NCBI GenBank assembly: GCA_028873275.1
Contig: JAGWLJ010000006.1
Coordinates: 1-15,273 of the forward strand
Source: Pseudomonadota bacterium
GTDB lineage: Bacteria > Pseudomonadota > Alphaproteobacteria > Rickettsiales > SXRF01
Length of the DNA: 15,273 bases
Direction of reading: 5' to 3'
The notes beneath the pieces are model-generated. The model ran no database searches and was not told the DNA's origin. It worked only from the letters and a program-made list of their open reading frames with translations. Within the stretch, counting starts at the first letter, position 1; the number at the start of each line of letters is the position of its first letter. This document shows, in pieces, positions 14,113 through 15,273 of this stretch. The translations under genes were made by a program, and so were the position numbers.

Positions 14113-14796
14113 TCATTTTGCCTTCGCGGAGATGACGATATTTGCCTTTTTCCTTTTCGTCCAGTGATATAGCGGGATGACGCCGATGCGCCGCAGAAAC
14201 CGCCTGAGCGGCACGAAGCGCCGCCAGCTTTCATCCCAGTGGTGAATGGCATAGGCTTGGGCAAGCAATTGAGGTGATAGCTTTTTTCCTTCTTCTACCG
14301 GGTAGAAATACGGATGGGGATAAATAGTGAAATCGGCAGGCTGCACGGCTTTGAACACCTGCGTCAGCATCTGTGGCGAGGTGGGGCGTTCCCTTCCCAG
14401 CGCGTCATACGCCGCCACGACGGCCTGCATCAGCTTATGACCCGGAATGGCGCCGATAACGCCGCAATAAATGGCATCCTGCTGTCTGTTAAGACCCGCG
14501 AAGCCTTTATTATCCAACAACGGCGCGAAGGATTTGAGCAGCTCCATATCGGTGTCGAGATAGATGCCGCCTTGCTCATGCAGGATTTTGAAACGACAGT
14601 AATCCGATACGAATGCCCATGCTTTATCGCGATAGGCCGTCTGTACGAAGGCACTGTCCAAAGACAGCTCCTTTTCTGTCCACAGGCGGAACTCAAAATC
14701 CGGGTGCAGGCGCTTTGCATCTTCAATAAAGCGGCGCGCTTTGTCTGGAAGCGGCCTGTCGCCCACCCAGATGTAATGGAAGAGCTTCGGTATCAA
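14113..14796 (-). CDS. GT32-type glycosyltransferase (DXD sugar-binding family), TTG start
   Basis: 227 residues. The N-terminus IPKLFHYIWVGDRPLP (2-17) is the classic beginning of OCH1/capsular GT32 enzymes, followed by FEFRLWTEKEL (34-44), the SDYCRFKILHEQGGIYLDTD stretch (64-83) with the metal-binding DTD at 81-83, and AIHHWDESW (183-191), where the GT32 family has a conserved His-Trp. The start codon is TTG: the reading frame offers no ATG in the right place, AAGGA lies nine bases upstream, and the TTG overlaps the cbpM stop (TTGA). It would transfer a hexose or HexNAc from a nucleotide donor in the cytoplasm. The C-terminus is rich in basic residues (TKRKKAN), perhaps for membrane contact. 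Donor and acceptor unknown. Confidence 0.88.
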   Translation of the reverse strand: MIPKLFHYIWVGDRPLPDKARRFIEDAKRLHPDFEFRLWTEKELSLDSAFVQTAYRDKAWAFVSDYCRFKILHEQGGIYLDTDMELLKSFAPLLDNKGFAGLNRQQDAIYCGVIGAIPGHKLMQAVVAAYDALGRERPTSPQMLTQVFKAVQPADFTIYPHPYFYPVEEGKKLSPQLLAQAYAIHHWDESWRRFVPLRRFLRRIGVIPLYHWTKRKKANIVISAKAK

Positions 14797-15122
14797 AGAT
14801 CGCCATCCTTGCCGATCAGCGCGATTATCTCCCGTCGCACCTGCTCCGGCTGGCGCCCGATAGCCTGTGACAGGCGGCGCAACTGCTCATGCAACCCGTA
14901 AACCTGATCAAGCAAATGCAGCGCCACATCCATAGCATCATCACTCTGCATCATTTCGTGCAAATGATGCACGAGACGGATACGCGCAATATCGATTTCC
15001 TCGAACGCCCAGCCCCGTTCCTGCCGCACGGGTCGCACCCAGGCATGCGCGATATAAATCTCTAATGTCCTGCGGTCCGGGGCCCCCGCCAGCATTTTCA
15101 GGGTTTCCTCAAGCGTCAGCAT
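14793..15122 (-). CDS. cbpM: Chaperone-modulator protein CbpM (MerR-like fold)
   Basis: 109 residues, close to the usual length of CbpM (about 100), which binds the J-domain of the DnaJ-like co-chaperone CbpA and limits its action on DnaK. The pattern VRPVRQERGWAFEEIDIARIRLVHHL (29-54) matches the winged-helix-like part of the family, followed by the helical hinge of LLDQVYGLHEQLRRL (70-84). The start overlaps the stop of the DnaJ-type gene by one base (TGATG) and has GAGGGAG eight bases upstream. Recognition rests on the neighbour and on overall pattern; a different small MerR-like protein is possible but less likely. It sits at the head of the glycan gene run, four bases overlapping the GT32 gene. 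Confidence 0.8.
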   Translation of the reverse strand: MLTLEETLKMLAGAPDRRTLEIYIAHAWVRPVRQERGWAFEEIDIARIRLVHHLHEMMQSDDAMDVALHLLDQVYGLHEQLRRLSQAIGRQPEQVRREIIALIGKDGDL

Positions 15123-15273
15123 CAGGCGGACTCCCTCGGATTATAGCCGTGCACCCTGGCCCATTCTCGCGTCAAGCTTTCCAGCTCCCCGTCGATCACT
15201 GCCGGCATGACGATGCGGAGCTTTACATACTGATCGCCTTTTTTGATGCCTTTGCCCTTGAGGCGCAGGGATG
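15122..15273 (-). CDS. cbpA: DnaJ-family co-chaperone (CbpA type), C-terminal end, cut by window edge
   Basis: Translating the - strand from the right edge gives about 49 codons ending in a TGA at 15122-15124, within RLKGKGIKKGDQYVKLRIVM followed by PAVIDGELESLTREWARVHG and NPRESA. LKGKGIKKGDQYVKLRIVMP is the end of the second substrate-binding (CTD-II) domain of DnaJ/CbpA proteins (compare GKGxPxxxxGDLYVxxxVxxP), and the following helix is the usual dimerization end. The J-domain lies outside the window. With CbpM one base downstream, CbpA is favoured over DnaJ itself. It helps DnaK handle unfolded protein in the cytoplasm. Confidence 0.82.
   Translation of the reverse strand, partial: SLRLKGKGIKKGDQYVKLRIVMPAVIDGELESLTREWARVHGYNPRESA

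Noticed and set aside
1..15273. CRISPR array, tRNA, insertion sequence or phage genes
   Set aside because: No spaced direct repeats, cloverleaf-like sequences, transposase or integrase motifs were found. Nearly every base belongs to a metabolic, envelope or chaperone gene.

Overview
The window looks like chromosomal DNA of a Gram-negative bacterium of fairly high GC, most likely an alphaproteobacterium. Signs of this are the PBP1A tail, the PagL-type outer-membrane lipid A deacylase and the CbpA/CbpM pair. The lineage is inferred from the look of the proteins, not from a search. Gene density is extreme: only about 46, 154 and 15 bases lie outside genes. I see no tRNA, rRNA, CRISPR array, insertion sequence or prophage gene.

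Left part (1-2812): the 3' end of a class A penicillin-binding protein gene, then malate synthase A (aceB) on the + strand. Converging on aceB, with overlapping stop codons, is a PagL-family lipid A 3-O-deacylase on the - strand. A 154-base divergent intergenic region follows; it holds a good promoter for the deacylase gene and overlapping small hairpins.

Middle (2967-5230, + strand): a two-gene coupled unit, a GT4 glycosyltransferase and a single-domain mannose-1-phosphate guanylyltransferase, implying a GDP-mannose-derived sugar.

Right part (5157-15273, - strand): one tightly packed run of 13 genes, read right to left. It begins with the tail of a DnaJ/CbpA-type co-chaperone and its modulator CbpM. 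It continues with a GT32 glycosyltransferase, a LegB-type NAD-dependent 4,6-dehydratase, a sugar-1-phosphate nucleotidyltransferase, a second SDR epimerase/reductase, a GT2 glycosyltransferase, a GT-D-fold (DUF1792-type) glycosyltransferase, a SAM methyltransferase, a small APH-like kinase, a nucleotidyltransferase-like/P-loop kinase two-domain protein, a NodB-type polysaccharide deacetylase and a Wzx-like flippase. Most junctions overlap by 1-8 bases, so translation is probably coupled. The flippase gene overlaps the convergent manC gene by 74 bases.

Together the two arms look like a surface-polysaccharide (O-antigen or capsule) locus: activated sugars are made (ManC; nucleotidyltransferase, dehydratase, SDR), assembled (four glycosyltransferases), decorated (methyl, phosphoryl, deacetylation) and flipped across the inner membrane. 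No polymerase, ligase or initiating phosphoglycosyltransferase is visible, so the locus depends on genes elsewhere. The most unusual part is the methyltransferase/APH-like kinase/two-domain P-loop kinase block (7171-9737), a candidate glycan phosphorylation and methylation (capping) module.
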